This document shows, piece after piece, positions 51,001 to 61,238 of a stretch of DNA of 64,000 nucleotides. Where the stretch lies: the NCBI GenBank assembly GCA_018609125.1, contig JABAYF010000010.1, positions 34,967 through 98,966 of the forward strand, read 5' to 3'. The translations under genes were made by a program, and so were the position numbers. The stretch is from Candidatus Nanopelagicales bacterium. GTDB taxonomy: Bacteria > Actinomycetota > Actinomycetes > S36-B12. The notes under the pieces were generated by a model. It ran no database searches. It was not told the DNA's origin and saw nothing but the letters and a program-made list of their open reading frames with translations. Position 1 is the first letter of the stretch; each line of letters starts with the position of its first letter.

Positions 51001-51490
51001 CGAGGCAGCCGGTCTCGTGGTGTCGGAAGAAACCTACGGCGACGTGTCGGTGTTGCCCACACTGCCATTCCTCTACGGCCTGAAAACTGGTGTGGTGGAG
51101 CGCATTGAAGTATCTGAGGGGCAAACGTGGTTTGTCGAGCTTGATGTGATCGGCGATGTGGACGACACCGGTTACCGTCGGGTTCACCTGTGGGCCAATG
51201 GGCAACCTTGGGCGCTACGCGTACTTGATACTTCTGTCACCGGTACACGTGTAGCTCGACCTCGCGTCGATGCGGCAAATCCTCGCCAGGTTGGTGCGAG
51301 CGTTCCTGGCGTCATCACCATGCTCTGCGCCACCGGTGACGAGGTCGCCATCGGCGACCGGTTGGCGGTGATTGAGGCGATGAAGATGGAGTCGGTGGTC
51401 ACGGCAATCACGGCGGGTACCGTTTTGGCAACTCACGCGGTGTCGGGCGACCAAGTTGATGCTGGCGAGATGGTGGCAGAGTTAGGTTGA
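48077..51490 (+). CDS. pyc: Pyruvate carboxylase (single polypeptide)
   Basis: Biotin carboxylase, carboxyltransferase (DTTLRDAHQSLLATR) and biotinyl domain (VIEAMKMESVV). Confidence 0.95.
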   Translation: MHTLLIANRGEIAIRAARAARELGATSVAVYAPEDRSALHRVIADRAYEIGKPGHPVRSYLDIAELLSVAAEAGADAIYPGYGFLSESAPFAQACADAGVTFVGPSPQTLLLTGDKVRAREAAQAAGVPVLSASEPITDSRDGARIAESLGFPVFIKASAGGGGRGMRRVDDPNEFVAALESAQREAEAAFGDPTVFCEQAVIRPRHVEIQILADSVGNIIHLFERDCSVQRRHQKVVEIAPAPGLPLELLDQLAAHAVAFARSVNYTSAGTVEFLVWDSPQGTAAGTAAGYGYAFIEMNPRIQVEHTVTEEVTGVDLVLAQLQIAAGATLPELGLTQPTARPKRTAIQCRLTTEDPADGFRPSTGTIAAYRSPGGPGVRLDGATYTGAEVSPYYDSLLVKMTTTGDDLEQAARRARRGLDEFRVRGVSTNVAFLRALLDDPDFLAAKLNTAFLDDHPQLLEAAQKGPGSGLLTKLAETTVNRPHGVQPMSLIDAHRRLPVVPSDTTFLGTKDLLRSDGPEGLARWLRGRAAVPITDTTLRDAHQSLLATRLRTIDLVAGARATAGLLPELVSLECWGGATFDVSLRFLREDPWNRLEQLRVAAPHVALQMLVRGRNLLGYAPYPREVIAEFVTEAVATGIDILRVFDALNDVNQMRDVIFTIRDAGAFAEGAICYTGDVVDPRETTYTLDYYLRVADALVAAGVHGLVIKDMAGLLRAPAARVLITALRERFDVPVRLHSHDTAGGQMATYLAAAGAGVDGLDCASGPLASGGSQPSMGALVAALAHTDRDTGLDLPRVLALEPYWDAIRDTYQPFEAGQRSPSTRVYRHEIPGGQLSNLRAQAEAMGLGERFGEVLDAYAEANIVLGRPVKVTPSSKVVGDLALWMVTSGVSQEELLADGQRYDLPASVVAYLHGQLGTPAGGFVEPFTSAVTRARPLPAAPTVDPEDLSLLSRAGTDAVARRRALSRLMLPTEAAGLVVSEETYGDVSVLPTLPFLYGLKTGVVERIEVSEGQTWFVELDVIGDVDDTGYRRVHLWANGQPWALRVLDTSVTGTRVARPRVDAANPRQVGASVPGVITMLCATGDEVAIGDRLAVIEAMKMESVVTAITAGTVLATHAVSGDQVDAGEMVAELG

Positions 51491-54012
51491 TGAACGTGTC
51501 TGTCCTTCGCCATCTAGCCCGAACACCGAATCTACTGGTGTGCTGTGATTATGACGGCACGTTGGCTCCGCTGGTTGACGACCCGGCCAAAGCCTTCCCG
51601 CTCGACCAGGCAATCAACGGTCTACGCGCGTTATCACAACTGCCCAGCACTACGGCTGCGGTTGTCTCCGGCCGTGCGCTTCGAGACCTGGCAGCGCTAT
51701 CTCGCTTACCAGCAGAGATTCACCTGGTGGGCAGTCACGGGTCAGAATTCGACCTGGACTTCGCTCGCGATCTCGACCCAGACCAGGACCGATTATTGGC
51801 AGCGGCGGCAGACGTCGCACGGCACATCATCGAAGATGCTGACGGGGCGCACCTGGAGACGAAGCCGGCCAGCGTTGCGGTCCACGTTCGACGCATGAAT
51901 GAAGCGGCTGGTGATGCACTGTTGCAGCGGGTGGTCGCTCGGGCTGAAGAAATGCCCGGCCTTCTCATTCGCCATGGCAAGCGTGTGATCGAGTTGAGCG
52001 TGGTTCATTCCAATAAGGCCGATGCGGTTAATCTATTGCGTCATCGACTCGGTGTGAGCGCTGTTCTCTTCATCGGCGACGACGTCACCGACGAAAGTGC
52101 TTTCGCTGCACTGGCTGGACCAGACCTGGGCGTCAAAGTGGGGCCTGGCGACACGCTGGCCACGATGCGGGTAGCCGACCCGCAAGCGGTCGCGGAGCTC
52201 TTGGCTGAGCTGTTGGCTGAACGCCAGCGCTGGCTTCTCGGTGGCCATGCGCACCCGATTGAGGATTACACCCTGCTCGCTGATGGCCGCACCGCGGCAC
52301 TGCTATCGGATCGGGGATCCATCGACTGGATGTGCGCGCCGGACCCGGATTCACCCGCCCTGTTCGCAGCGCTGCTCGGCGACAACACCTCGGGCTTCTT
52401 CTCCGTTTCCTCCCTGGATGGTCAGCCGCCACTGTCTACCGCCTATGTGCCGGGCACCATGATGGCTCGCACGCGGTGGGCCGGGGTTTCGGTCACCGAC
52501 TATCTCGAGGGCGGCCCTCACCTGCCAGAGTCGCCGACCTGCTCGGTGCGGCTGGTGCGCGTCATAACTGGTCGAACACCAGTCCGGGTGGTGTTTGCGC
52601 CTCGCCCGCAATTTAGTGCCGTGCCCGTCTCGCTGCGTGCGGAGCCAGACGGGATAGTCGTGCAGGGGGCCTCTGATGGCATCTGCCTGCGCGCACCCGG
52701 GGTTGACTGGACAATTACCGACGAGTTTGGCGGCCAGGTGGCAACCGCTGTTGTCGATGCGTCTGAAGCCGACGTATGGCTTGAATTGCGCTACGGGTGC
52801 GATGACTTAGCCGACGACGATGCTGCGGCGCGGCAACCCCTGGTTGCGGAATCGTGGCAGCGGTGGGCCGCAAACCTGGTGTTGCCCGGTGTTGATCCAG
52901 ATTGGGAGGAGCGATCCGCACTCACCCTTAAAGCGCTGTGCTTCGCCGCAACGGGTGGAATCTTGGCTGCGGCCACCACCAGTTTGCCCGAGGGAATAGG
53001 CGGCATTCGCAACTGGGACTACCGCTATGTGTGGGTCCGCGACGCGGCGCTGACGGCGCGCGCACTCGTGGATGCCGACTCTACCGATGAAGCCGAGGCA
53101 TTTATTGAATGGCTGCACGGTGTTGTGGCAGCCTCGTCGAGCCCAGAGCGGCTCCACCCGCTCTACACCGTCTATGGAACGCAGTTGGGCCCAGAAGCCG
53201 TGCTTGATCACCTACCGGGATATGCCGGGAGCCGCCCGGTTCGCGTCGGCAATGCTGCCCAGGGACAGGTACAACTCGATGTATTTGGGCCGGTCGTGGC
53301 ACTCATTGACGAACTCAGCGCAAGGCGTGGCTACGTGACAGATGACGAGTGGCAGTTGGTTCTTGATTGCGTTGAAGCGGTGACGCATCGGTGGCAAGAG
53401 CCAGACCATGGAATCTGGGAAATTCGTGATTATCCTCGCCACCATGTGCACTCGCGCATGATGTGTTGGCTGGCCATTGACCGTGGTATCCGCATTGCCC
53501 AGGCTCGGGGATGGTCAGTGCCAGAATGGCAAGAACTTTCTGACGCGCTCGTTGCTGACATCGAACAAAACGGCTTCGATGTAGAACTCGACTCCTATGT
53601 TTGTGCGTATGACAGAAGAGAAGCAGATGCGGCTGTGCTGCACGGGATTGCCGAGGGCTACCCGGCGTCAACTGAGAGAATCCTCGGTACAATCGCATTC
53701 ATTGAGTCTCAACTTCGACGCTCAGGTGGCGTGTACAGATACCGCTATGACGATGGACTTCCCGGCGGTGAGGGGGCCATGCATATTTGCGGCGCGTGGC
53801 TGGCGGCCGCATACGTGCGGGTGGGTCAGATCGACAACGCGCGTCAGATGCTGGCGGCGATGAACAGTGCTTCTGGTAAGACGAATCTTTTGCCCGAGCA
53901 GGTGGAGCCTGCCACCGGGCAAGGGTTGGGCAATCATCCGCAGGCCTACTCACACCTGGGAGCGTTGATGGTCGCGCGGGCCATTGTGTCCCATGGGCCC
54001 AACCGTGGTTGA
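51487..54012 (+). CDS. Fusion: trehalose-6-phosphate phosphatase (HAD) + GH15 glucoamylase/trehalase-like domain
   Basis: CCDYDGTLAPL and FIGDDVTDESAF (HAD OtsB); RNWDYRYVWVRDAALTARAL and GEGAMHICGAWLAAA (GH15). Confidence 0.85.
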   Translation: MMNVSVLRHLARTPNLLVCCDYDGTLAPLVDDPAKAFPLDQAINGLRALSQLPSTTAAVVSGRALRDLAALSRLPAEIHLVGSHGSEFDLDFARDLDPDQDRLLAAAADVARHIIEDADGAHLETKPASVAVHVRRMNEAAGDALLQRVVARAEEMPGLLIRHGKRVIELSVVHSNKADAVNLLRHRLGVSAVLFIGDDVTDESAFAALAGPDLGVKVGPGDTLATMRVADPQAVAELLAELLAERQRWLLGGHAHPIEDYTLLADGRTAALLSDRGSIDWMCAPDPDSPALFAALLGDNTSGFFSVSSLDGQPPLSTAYVPGTMMARTRWAGVSVTDYLEGGPHLPESPTCSVRLVRVITGRTPVRVVFAPRPQFSAVPVSLRAEPDGIVVQGASDGICLRAPGVDWTITDEFGGQVATAVVDASEADVWLELRYGCDDLADDDAAARQPLVAESWQRWAANLVLPGVDPDWEERSALTLKALCFAATGGILAAATTSLPEGIGGIRNWDYRYVWVRDAALTARALVDADSTDEAEAFIEWLHGVVAASSSPERLHPLYTVYGTQLGPEAVLDHLPGYAGSRPVRVGNAAQGQVQLDVFGPVVALIDELSARRGYVTDDEWQLVLDCVEAVTHRWQEPDHGIWEIRDYPRHHVHSRMMCWLAIDRGIRIAQARGWSVPEWQELSDALVADIEQNGFDVELDSYVCAYDRREADAAVLHGIAEGYPASTERILGTIAFIESQLRRSGGVYRYRYDDGLPGGEGAMHICGAWLAAAYVRVGQIDNARQMLAAMNSASGKTNLLPEQVEPATGQGLGNHPQAYSHLGALMVARAIVSHGPNRG

Positions 54013-55429
54013 CGAAACAACCTCTGGTCGCAGCGCGTCAATCCGTCAGCGGGATTTTCCGCAACAATCCTTCCTCGGTACTCCAGCCACCGCGCCCGGG
54101 CCAACCGGACTCGGCATGCTTCGGGATCTAGGTCGAATTAGGGCAAACCCGCTGCAGTACCTGGTTAATATGACCGACACGTACGGTCCGATTGTGCAGT
54201 TCCCGATTCCGCGGCCACCGACCTACCTGGTCAGTGATGCGGCTGCAGCACGGCATGTGCTCATGTCGTCTCCGCGTGCCTATAGCAAAAACACCATCCA
54301 GTATTCCGCGCTATCCTTGATCACCGGGACCGGATTGCTCACCAGTGATGCTGACGTGTGGCGGCGGCAGCGCCGACTGGTTCAACCGGCCTTTCACACC
54401 GGCGCGGTCAACGCGGTGGTCGGACATGTCGTTGATGCGCTGGACCGCTTGCAGCCTGTGTGGCAGAGCCTGCCCACGGATGGCGGGATCGTTGACCTCG
54501 ATGAGGTCCTCATGCGCTCAACACTGGAAATTGTGGGCGCCTCACTCTTTGGAACGGACCTGACCGCCGCCGCCGATCGTTTATCGCGCGCAACCCTTCG
54601 AGCCCTCGACGTGGTCGTGGCTCGAGCCAGAGTGCCGATTAGTCCGCCAGCGTGGATGCCAACACCGGGCAACCGAAGGTTGCGCACCGCGGTGGCGGAA
54701 TTGGATGAGGCTGTCGGTGCAATCTTGCAGGGACGCGCGGATTCAAAAAGCGCACAGGGTGACATGTTGGATCTGCTGCTGGCTGAAGATGACCAGGGTG
54801 ACCAGCTTGCTCCACTGGAGATCCGTAACCAGATCGTCACCTTTATCGTGGCCGGTCATGAAACAGTGGCCAGCGCGCTGGCCTGGGTGATGTGGCTGAC
54901 GGCCACCCACCAGGATGTGCAAGATCGATTGCGGGCCGAGGCCGATGAGCTGCTCGGTGCTGAACCGATGTCGATGGAATCCCTCGCCCGTCTGCCCTAC
55001 ACCCGCGCGGTCTTTGACGAGGCGATGCGGCTTTACCCTCCGGCCTGGTTGATTACGCGACGGGCACTAGCAGATGATGTTCTGGCGGGCCGATCAATTC
55101 CGGCGGGAGCCTTGATCGTGACCAGTCCGTACCTGGTACATCGAGATCCGGCCGTCTGGTCGCAGCCGAATGAGTTCTGCCCGGAGCGATTCTTCAACGT
55201 CGATACGCGAGCAGGCGCTGGGGCGCAACACTTCTGGCCGTTTGGGGCCGGGCCTCGAATGTGCATCGGTCGGGAATTTGCCTACGTCGAGGGAGTGCTA
55301 CTGCTGGCCGGTCTGGCGCGCCGCGTCACCTGGACGACTCCGACCAGAAGTCACGCGCCACAACCGGAACCGCTGGTGACGATTCGCCCGCGCGGGGGAG
55401 TACCCCTCGTCGTTAGCCGCCGCGATTGA
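53993..55429 (+). CDS. Cytochrome P450
   Basis: IVAGHETVASALAW I-helix; EAMRLYPPAW ExxR; FGAGPRMCIG heme Cys. Confidence 0.95.
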   Translation: MGPTVVDETTSGRSASIRQRDFPQQSFLGTPATAPGPTGLGMLRDLGRIRANPLQYLVNMTDTYGPIVQFPIPRPPTYLVSDAAAARHVLMSSPRAYSKNTIQYSALSLITGTGLLTSDADVWRRQRRLVQPAFHTGAVNAVVGHVVDALDRLQPVWQSLPTDGGIVDLDEVLMRSTLEIVGASLFGTDLTAAADRLSRATLRALDVVVARARVPISPPAWMPTPGNRRLRTAVAELDEAVGAILQGRADSKSAQGDMLDLLLAEDDQGDQLAPLEIRNQIVTFIVAGHETVASALAWVMWLTATHQDVQDRLRAEADELLGAEPMSMESLARLPYTRAVFDEAMRLYPPAWLITRRALADDVLAGRSIPAGALIVTSPYLVHRDPAVWSQPNEFCPERFFNVDTRAGAGAQHFWPFGAGPRMCIGREFAYVEGVLLLAGLARRVTWTTPTRSHAPQPEPLVTIRPRGGVPLVVSRRD

Positions 55430-55862
55430 CATAGTCGAGTAGGGCATTCTTTTCGTCTTCCAGCAGCGACAGTCGCGCTTTCACGATGTCGCCGATGCTG
55501 ACGATGCCCAGCAGTGCACCATCGGCGACCACGGGCACATGGCGCACCCGCTGCTCGGTCATCAATGCCATCACATCATCAACGTGGGTGTCCGGCGTCG
55601 CGACAGCAACATCTACGGTCATGATCGCAGAAATCGGTTTGGGGCGGACGCCGCCGCTGGTGCCCGCATCGGGATCGGCGGCCATGGCCCGAACGACATC
55701 GCGCTCGGACACGATGCCATCAACATGAGTGCCGTCATGGGACACGACAACGGCCCCTATGTGGTGTTCAGCGAGAACATTGAGCAGCGTGACAACGAGA
55801 TCGTCTGGCGCAACGGTGACCACCGTGGAACCTTTGGAATTAAGAATGTGTGAGATCAACAT
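55413..55862 (-). CDS. CBS-domain pair protein
   Basis: Two CBS repeats (VVSHDGTHVDGIVSERDVVRAM; VRHVPVVADGALLGIVSIGDIVKARL). Confidence 0.88.
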   Translation of the reverse strand: MLISHILNSKGSTVVTVAPDDLVVTLLNVLAEHHIGAVVVSHDGTHVDGIVSERDVVRAMAADPDAGTSGGVRPKPISAIMTVDVAVATPDTHVDDVMALMTEQRVRHVPVVADGALLGIVSIGDIVKARLSLLEDEKNALLDYVNRGG

Positions 55863-56030
55863 GACCGGCCTCCAATAATGCAGGGGTGTTGCTCTTGCAT
55901 CTATCGTGATAGGTCAGGGGAGGGGTTGTCTAGGAAGAAGACAAAAAAGGCACCTTCACCACCACTTTGTGACCTTCGATGTAGAGGTCAACGCAGCGGT
56001 TTGGATGTGGCGGTCTGGACGTGGCGTTGA

Positions 56031-56810
56031 CTAGCCGCGCCACATGAGAGAGAGCACCCGGTCGTGGAGGCGGCCGTTGGTGGTGAGAGCGCTGTTCGCG
56101 GGGTAGGCGCCGTCGAAACCCGTTATTTTTCCCCCAGCCTCGTTCACGATGGGCACCAGAGCGGCAAAATCCCACAGCTTGAGTTCGGGCTCGGCGGCGA
56201 TATCGACGGCCCCCTCAGCCACGAGGAGATGTGACCAGAAGTCTCCGTATGCGCGAAATCGCCACACCGAAGCGGTGAGTGCGGCCCAGGCTTCCGGTGG
56301 CCAGCCCACGTCATCGCTCACGCTCAGGGACGCATCTGTGATGTGTTCGATGGTGCTTACCGCTAACCGACGGTTCTCGCTGTCTTCGGGGCCTTTGGAC
56401 CAGGCGCCCTGATTTAGTGCGGCCCACCATCGCCGACCCAGTGCCGGAGCTGAAACGACGCCGACAGCGATGTCCTCATCGACGGTCAGGGCGATCAGCG
56501 TCGCCCACACCGGGACGCCGCGGACGTAGTTCTTAGTTCCGTCGATCGGATCGATGATCCATCGCCGTCCGGTACCGGGGTCACCGCCGAGTTCTTCACC
56601 CACCACGTAGTCATTGGGGCGCTGCTGGCCCAAAACGCTGCGGATGTGTTCTTCAACTTCACGATCTGCCTCGGTCACCGGCGTGTCATCGGCCTTGGTC
56701 TGCACCTGCAGGGTGCGAGAGCGAAAGTGGGCCAGGGTGATTGCATCGGCTTCATCAGCGAGGGACAGGGCAAGGTCGAGATCGGCTCGCGTCGAGCCTG
56801 TTTCGGACAT
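56031..56810 (-). CDS. hisN: Inositol monophosphatase family, likely histidinol-phosphatase
   Basis: GEELGGDPGTGRRWIIDPIDGTKNYVRGVPVWATLIAL; LWDFAALVPIVNEAGG. Confidence 0.85.
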   Translation of the reverse strand: MSETGSTRADLDLALSLADEADAITLAHFRSRTLQVQTKADDTPVTEADREVEEHIRSVLGQQRPNDYVVGEELGGDPGTGRRWIIDPIDGTKNYVRGVPVWATLIALTVDEDIAVGVVSAPALGRRWWAALNQGAWSKGPEDSENRRLAVSTIEHITDASLSVSDDVGWPPEAWAALTASVWRFRAYGDFWSHLLVAEGAVDIAAEPELKLWDFAALVPIVNEAGGKITGFDGAYPANSALTTNGRLHDRVLSLMWRG

Positions 56811-56848
56811 GGCTGCACGGTAGCGAAGCGTCGCGTACGGTATGCATT

Positions 56849-57319
56849 GTGCCCGACTTTATCTTCGGATTGCCCACCCACGTTCTCGTCGTGCATTCGG
56901 CGGTGGTGCTGGTTCCCCTCACAGCGGTAGCGGCCATCGTCATGGCGGTGTCGGCACGGGTGTCGGTGCGGTTCGGGCCGGCGATTGCTGCTGTCGCGGT
57001 CGCGGGGCTGCTGGGCAGCGTCGCTTCTCGCTTGACGGGTCCAGAACTCGCCCTCTCCGTTGGGGTTAGCGAGGACCACCACAACGCGGGAAATCTACTG
57101 CCGTTTTTTTCTGCTGCATTAACCATCGCGGTCATCGCGCTGTGGCTTATTGATCGCCGATCCAGTGGATCGCGGTCGCTGGGCACGTCCATCCTCGCCG
57201 TAGTGGTTGTCACGGTTGCGATCCTTGCTGCAGGGTGGACGGTTCGCACCGGTCACACCGGAAGTGAGCAGGTCTGGCAGGGAATCGCCGAACAGGCTAT
57301 GTCAGCTCCTCGGGGCTAA
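56849..57319 (+). CDS. DUF2231 membrane protein
   Basis: GLPTHVLVVHSAVVLVPLTAVAAI; probable GTG start. Confidence 0.75.
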   Translation: MPDFIFGLPTHVLVVHSAVVLVPLTAVAAIVMAVSARVSVRFGPAIAAVAVAGLLGSVASRLTGPELALSVGVSEDHHNAGNLLPFFSAALTIAVIALWLIDRRSSGSRSLGTSILAVVVVTVAILAAGWTVRTGHTGSEQVWQGIAEQAMSAPRG

Positions 57320-58325
57320 TCGAGCGCGTCAACAACAGCCGTCTCAGCGAATCTAGCCTCGCGGTAAGCGACGGGTCACCAGCAACGAAAGTATCAAGAC
57401 CGCAGTCCGCTTCATCGTGGCTACATCCGCGGGGGCAGCTTTTGATTCCTGGCGCGAGGTCGTCGAAGCTAGACACGATTTCGTTGATGTCCACGTGGGC
57501 CAAGCCAAACGAGCGAACCCCGGGTGTGTCAATAATCCAGCCGCCGCCGTCCAGCGGTAGGGCGAGTGCAGACGTAGAGGTGTGTCGACCACGGCCGGTG
57601 ACCTGGTTGACGTTGCCCGTGGCTCGATGCGCCGCGGGTACAAGGGCGTTGACCAGGGTTGATTTACCGACTCCGGATGGCCCAACCAAAACGGTTACTT
57701 GATTGTGCAGAAGATCGTGAAGGCGAGCCAGTCCCCGCACATCGTGGTTTTTCGTCTCGTCATCGCGAGCAATGGCCACGTAGGGAACATCAAGGGATTG
57801 GTAGGCGGTTAACAGTTCCGCGGGGCTGGCCAGGTCGGTCTTCGTCACGATCAGCAGTGGAGAAATCCCAGCCGCGTATGCGGCGATGAGAGCTCGGTCA
57901 ATAAGCCGAGGTCGTGCGAGTGGATCCTTGATTGACGTCACGATGCCGAGTTGATCTGCATTGGCGACGATGATGCGTTCCACGGCATCTACGTCGTCTG
58001 CGCTGCGACGTAAAACAGTGCGCCGTGGGTCGAGTCGAACAATCCGAGACAGGGCATCTTGGTCATCGGAGGTATCGCCCACCAGCCACACCGAGTCGCC
58101 CACCACGACACCTTTGCGGCCGAGCTCGCGGGCCTTAATTGCCGACAGGGGGCGACCATCGTCGGTGATCACGCCGAACCGACCCCGATCGACCGTCACG
58201 ACTGTTGCGTGTAGTGCTGTGGCGTGCTCTGGGCGCTCCTTGGACCGTGGTCGGGACTTGCGTCGTCCCGGGCGCACGGGGACATCGTCTTCGTCCCAGC
58301 GATCCGATGCGGTTCTGCTCATCCG
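57297..58325 (-). CDS. rsgA: Ribosome small subunit-dependent GTPase A
   Basis: GPSGVGKSTLVNAL; GGWIIDTPGVRSFGL; C-terminal zinc motif CPRGCSHDEADCGL. Confidence 0.93.
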   Translation of the reverse strand, partial: RMSRTASDRWDEDDVPVRPGRRKSRPRSKERPEHATALHATVVTVDRGRFGVITDDGRPLSAIKARELGRKGVVVGDSVWLVGDTSDDQDALSRIVRLDPRRTVLRRSADDVDAVERIIVANADQLGIVTSIKDPLARPRLIDRALIAAYAAGISPLLIVTKTDLASPAELLTAYQSLDVPYVAIARDDETKNHDVRGLARLHDLLHNQVTVLVGPSGVGKSTLVNALVPAAHRATGNVNQVTGRGRHTSTSALALPLDGGGWIIDTPGVRSFGLAHVDINEIVSSFDDLAPGIKSCPRGCSHDEADCGLDTFVAGDPSLTARLDSLRRLLLTRSISPEELT

Positions 58326-59683
58326 GGCCGAGCGGCAAGCATCGTGTTCCACATGCGGGGAAAGTCCGGCAGTGTCTTGGCTGTGGTAGCAATATTGATG
58401 ATTTCAATTCCCGGAACCTGTAGGCCCAAAACTGCTGCTGCAGTTGCCATTCGGTGGTCCTGATAGGAGTCCACTACGGTGCCGTGAAGCGGGCGAGGCT
58501 GAATTTGAAGACCGTCGGAAAGCTCTCGCGCATCCCCGCCGAGAGTTGTGATCAGGTCGATCAGTGCGGCGATGCGATCTGTTTCGTGGCCGCGCAGATG
58601 ACCGATGCCGTGCAGTCGCGATGGTCCTTCGGCCAATGCGCACAGGGCCGCGAGGACAGGTGCCAGTTCACCCACCTCGCCCAGATCTGCATCCAGAGCG
58701 CGAATAGTGCGTGGGCCTTGGAGGTGAAGATCAGTGCCTAGACGCGTGACCGTAGCTCCCATTCGGGACAGCAGGTCTCGCAGCGCATCTCCTGCCTGGG
58801 TGGTCTGCGTTGGCCAGTCGGCGATCGTGATCTCTCCGCCGGTGACCATTGCGGCGGCCAGGAACGCAGCTGCATTGGAAAGATCAGGCTCAATGGTGCG
58901 ATCAATGGCCTTAATGGGGCCGGGCAGCACCTGCCAGGTGGGTGCCCGGGTCGGTCCGGATTCGAGAACGGAAACGCTGTGCTCGGCAAGCATGTGCAGG
59001 GTCATGTCAATGTGTGGACGACTGGGCAGGTGGCTGCCGGAATGGGTGAGTTGAAGGCCCTGATCGAAACGCGCAGCACTGAGCAACAGACCGGTAACGA
59101 ACTGGCTGGAGGACGATGCGTCGATCGTGGCTGCTCCGCCGGGCACGTGTGCGCGGCCATGGATTGTTAGCGGCAGGCAGCCATTGGCGGAATCAATATC
59201 GACTCCGATCTGGGTGAGTGCGCTGAGCATGGGGCCAAGTGGGCGTTGTCGAGACCGTGGGTCGCCGTCCATGCTGATCGTGCCCGCGTGCAACGCGGCA
59301 GCGGCCGGAAGAAATCGCATGATGGTTCCGGCAAGACCGACATCGATGTTGATGGCTGCACTGGTCGGCAGCGACGAAGCATCCTTTCGTTGTTGGATAG
59401 ACGCTGGGATCACACGAAGGTCGGCATTGAGTGTCTGCGGGTCTTGGCTGATCTGTTCGATCCGGGTACCCAGTTGGGTGAGGGCGGTCACCATGAGAAC
59501 TGAGTCGCGGGCCATCAACGCACCACGAATCGTGGCAGGCCCATCGGCTAGCGCAGCCAGGACCAGCGCACGATTTGTCACCGATTTCGAACCGGGTAGC
59601 ACGACGCGGGCATGTACGGGTCCCAACGCAACGGGCGCCGGCCATGAGTCGGAGGAGGAATGCGCGTTTTGGACCATTGTCAT
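58319..59683 (-). CDS. aroA: 3-phosphoshikimate 1-carboxyvinyltransferase
   Basis: LPGSKSVTNRALVLAAL; GTIMRFLPAAAAL; GHLRGHETDRIAAL. Confidence 0.95.
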   Translation of the reverse strand: MTMVQNAHSSSDSWPAPVALGPVHARVVLPGSKSVTNRALVLAALADGPATIRGALMARDSVLMVTALTQLGTRIEQISQDPQTLNADLRVIPASIQQRKDASSLPTSAAINIDVGLAGTIMRFLPAAAALHAGTISMDGDPRSRQRPLGPMLSALTQIGVDIDSANGCLPLTIHGRAHVPGGAATIDASSSSQFVTGLLLSAARFDQGLQLTHSGSHLPSRPHIDMTLHMLAEHSVSVLESGPTRAPTWQVLPGPIKAIDRTIEPDLSNAAAFLAAAMVTGGEITIADWPTQTTQAGDALRDLLSRMGATVTRLGTDLHLQGPRTIRALDADLGEVGELAPVLAALCALAEGPSRLHGIGHLRGHETDRIAALIDLITTLGGDARELSDGLQIQPRPLHGTVVDSYQDHRMATAAAVLGLQVPGIEIINIATTAKTLPDFPRMWNTMLAARPG

Positions 59684-59718
59684 AAGACTAGTGGGCTCGA
59701 TGGGGCACCCTGGTGACC

Positions 59719-60450
59719 ATGTGCGGAAGATTCGTGGCTCGCAACGATCTCGCGACCCTCACCAGCGTTTTCGACCTGCCCAGGTCAACACCGGGCAACG
59801 CGCCGGCATCGCTTCCCGCTAACTACAACACGGCACCCACCCAGGCGGTCTTCATGGTGAGCGAACGGGATCGGGTTCGCCACCTTGAGGTGGCGCGCTG
59901 GGGTTTGATTCCCTCGTGGGCCAAAGACCCTTCGATCGCATCTAGGCTGATCAATGCCCGCAGCGAGACGGTGGCAGAGAAACCATCGTTTCGGGCTGCC
60001 TTCGCACGTCGGCGATGCTTGATTCCAGTGGACGGCTTCTATGAGTGGCAGGCGGTCACCGGACCGGGTCAACGCAAGCAACCCTTTTACATTCACCCGG
60101 CGGCAACCTCAGATCCGGTCGGCTTAGCCGGCTTGTACGAGGACTGGCGCAATCCGGCGGTACCCGATCCTGCAGGACTGGGTGCCTGGATTCGAACATG
60201 CACGATCTTGACCATGCCCGCGACCGGAGACCTCACTGCCATTCACCATCGGATGCCGGTGGCAGTGCCGGGTGACCTGATGGACCCGTGGCTAGCCCCG
60301 CAGCCGCCGATGGGTGATTTGCTCACCGATGTGGTGGAGTCAACCGCTCATGCCCAGCCCGGCCTGTGGGCAGCCCATCCAGTGACGAGGGCGGTGAATC
60401 AGGTGGCGAACAACACCGTGGATCTCATTCGCAGTGCGCCGCTGGAATAG
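59719..60450 (+). CDS. SOS response-associated peptidase (SRAP/YedK/HMCES)
   Basis: MCGRFVA with catalytic Cys2; [32 protein letters not shown]. Confidence 0.95.
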   Translation: MCGRFVARNDLATLTSVFDLPRSTPGNAPASLPANYNTAPTQAVFMVSERDRVRHLEVARWGLIPSWAKDPSIASRLINARSETVAEKPSFRAAFARRRCLIPVDGFYEWQAVTGPGQRKQPFYIHPAATSDPVGLAGLYEDWRNPAVPDPAGLGAWIRTCTILTMPATGDLTAIHHRMPVAVPGDLMDPWLAPQPPMGDLLTDVVESTAHAQPGLWAAHPVTRAVNQVANNTVDLIRSAPLE

Positions 60451-60635
60451 ATCGATCATCAAGGTTGTTGTCCAGGTTTGTGAATTGTTCCGGGAACAGC
60501 TGCGCGGTGGCGACGAAAGTGCCAGCCGCAACGTTCGTGGTACCTGCCGATTTGTCTCGCCTCAGCGGTCACGCAGTGACCGGCGGCGACGTGCACAGGC
60601 ATGATGTTGCCGGGGAGGGGTTAGCCTCTGTAGAG

Positions 60636-61238
60636 ATGGCCCCTACCGATTCGATCACCGACGTCGAGACCGAGGAGCAGCGCGCCGCCCGGTTCGAGCG
60701 CGATGCGCTGCCTTATCTGGACACGCTTTACTCTGCGGCTTTGCGCATGACGCGAAATCCAGCCGATGCCGAGGACGTCACCCAAGAAACGTACGTGAAA
60801 GCCTTTTCAAAGTTCCACACGTTCACCGCGGGTACGAACCTAAAGGCCTGGTTGTTTCGGATTTTGACCAACACCTACATCAATACCTATCGCAAGAAGC
60901 AGCGCGAGCCGTTTTGGGCGCCCACCGACGATCTCGATGACTGGCAGATGGCTCACACGCAGGCCTACAGCACCGGGGAGTTGCGTTCGGCAGAGGCGGA
61001 GGCACTGGATCTCATCACCGACGATGCGGTGATTGATGCGATGGCATCCATCGCTCCTGAGTTCCGCATGGCGGTGTACCTGGCAGATGTGGAGGGGTTC
61101 TCCTACAAGGAGATCGCGTCCATCATGGGCACCCCGGTGGGAACCGTGATGTCGCGGTTGCACAGGGGGCGCAAATTACTGCGGGGGATGCTTCAGGTGT
61201 ACGCGCGTGAACAAGGATTCGATGGTGATGGGTCGTGA
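60636..61238 (+). CDS. ECF RNA polymerase sigma factor SigR/SigH type
   Basis: [49 protein letters not shown]; followed by ZAS anti-sigma. Confidence 0.92.
   Translation: MAPTDSITDVETEEQRAARFERDALPYLDTLYSAALRMTRNPADAEDVTQETYVKAFSKFHTFTAGTNLKAWLFRILTNTYINTYRKKQREPFWAPTDDLDDWQMAHTQAYSTGELRSAEAEALDLITDDAVIDAMASIAPEFRMAVYLADVEGFSYKEIASIMGTPVGTVMSRLHRGRKLLRGMLQVYAREQGFDGDGS

Noticed and set aside
60492-60540. SigR/SigH-type autoregulatory promoter (GGGAAC box) upstream of the sigma gene
   Set aside because: GGGAAC present at about 60492 but no GTT -10 element at the expected spacing
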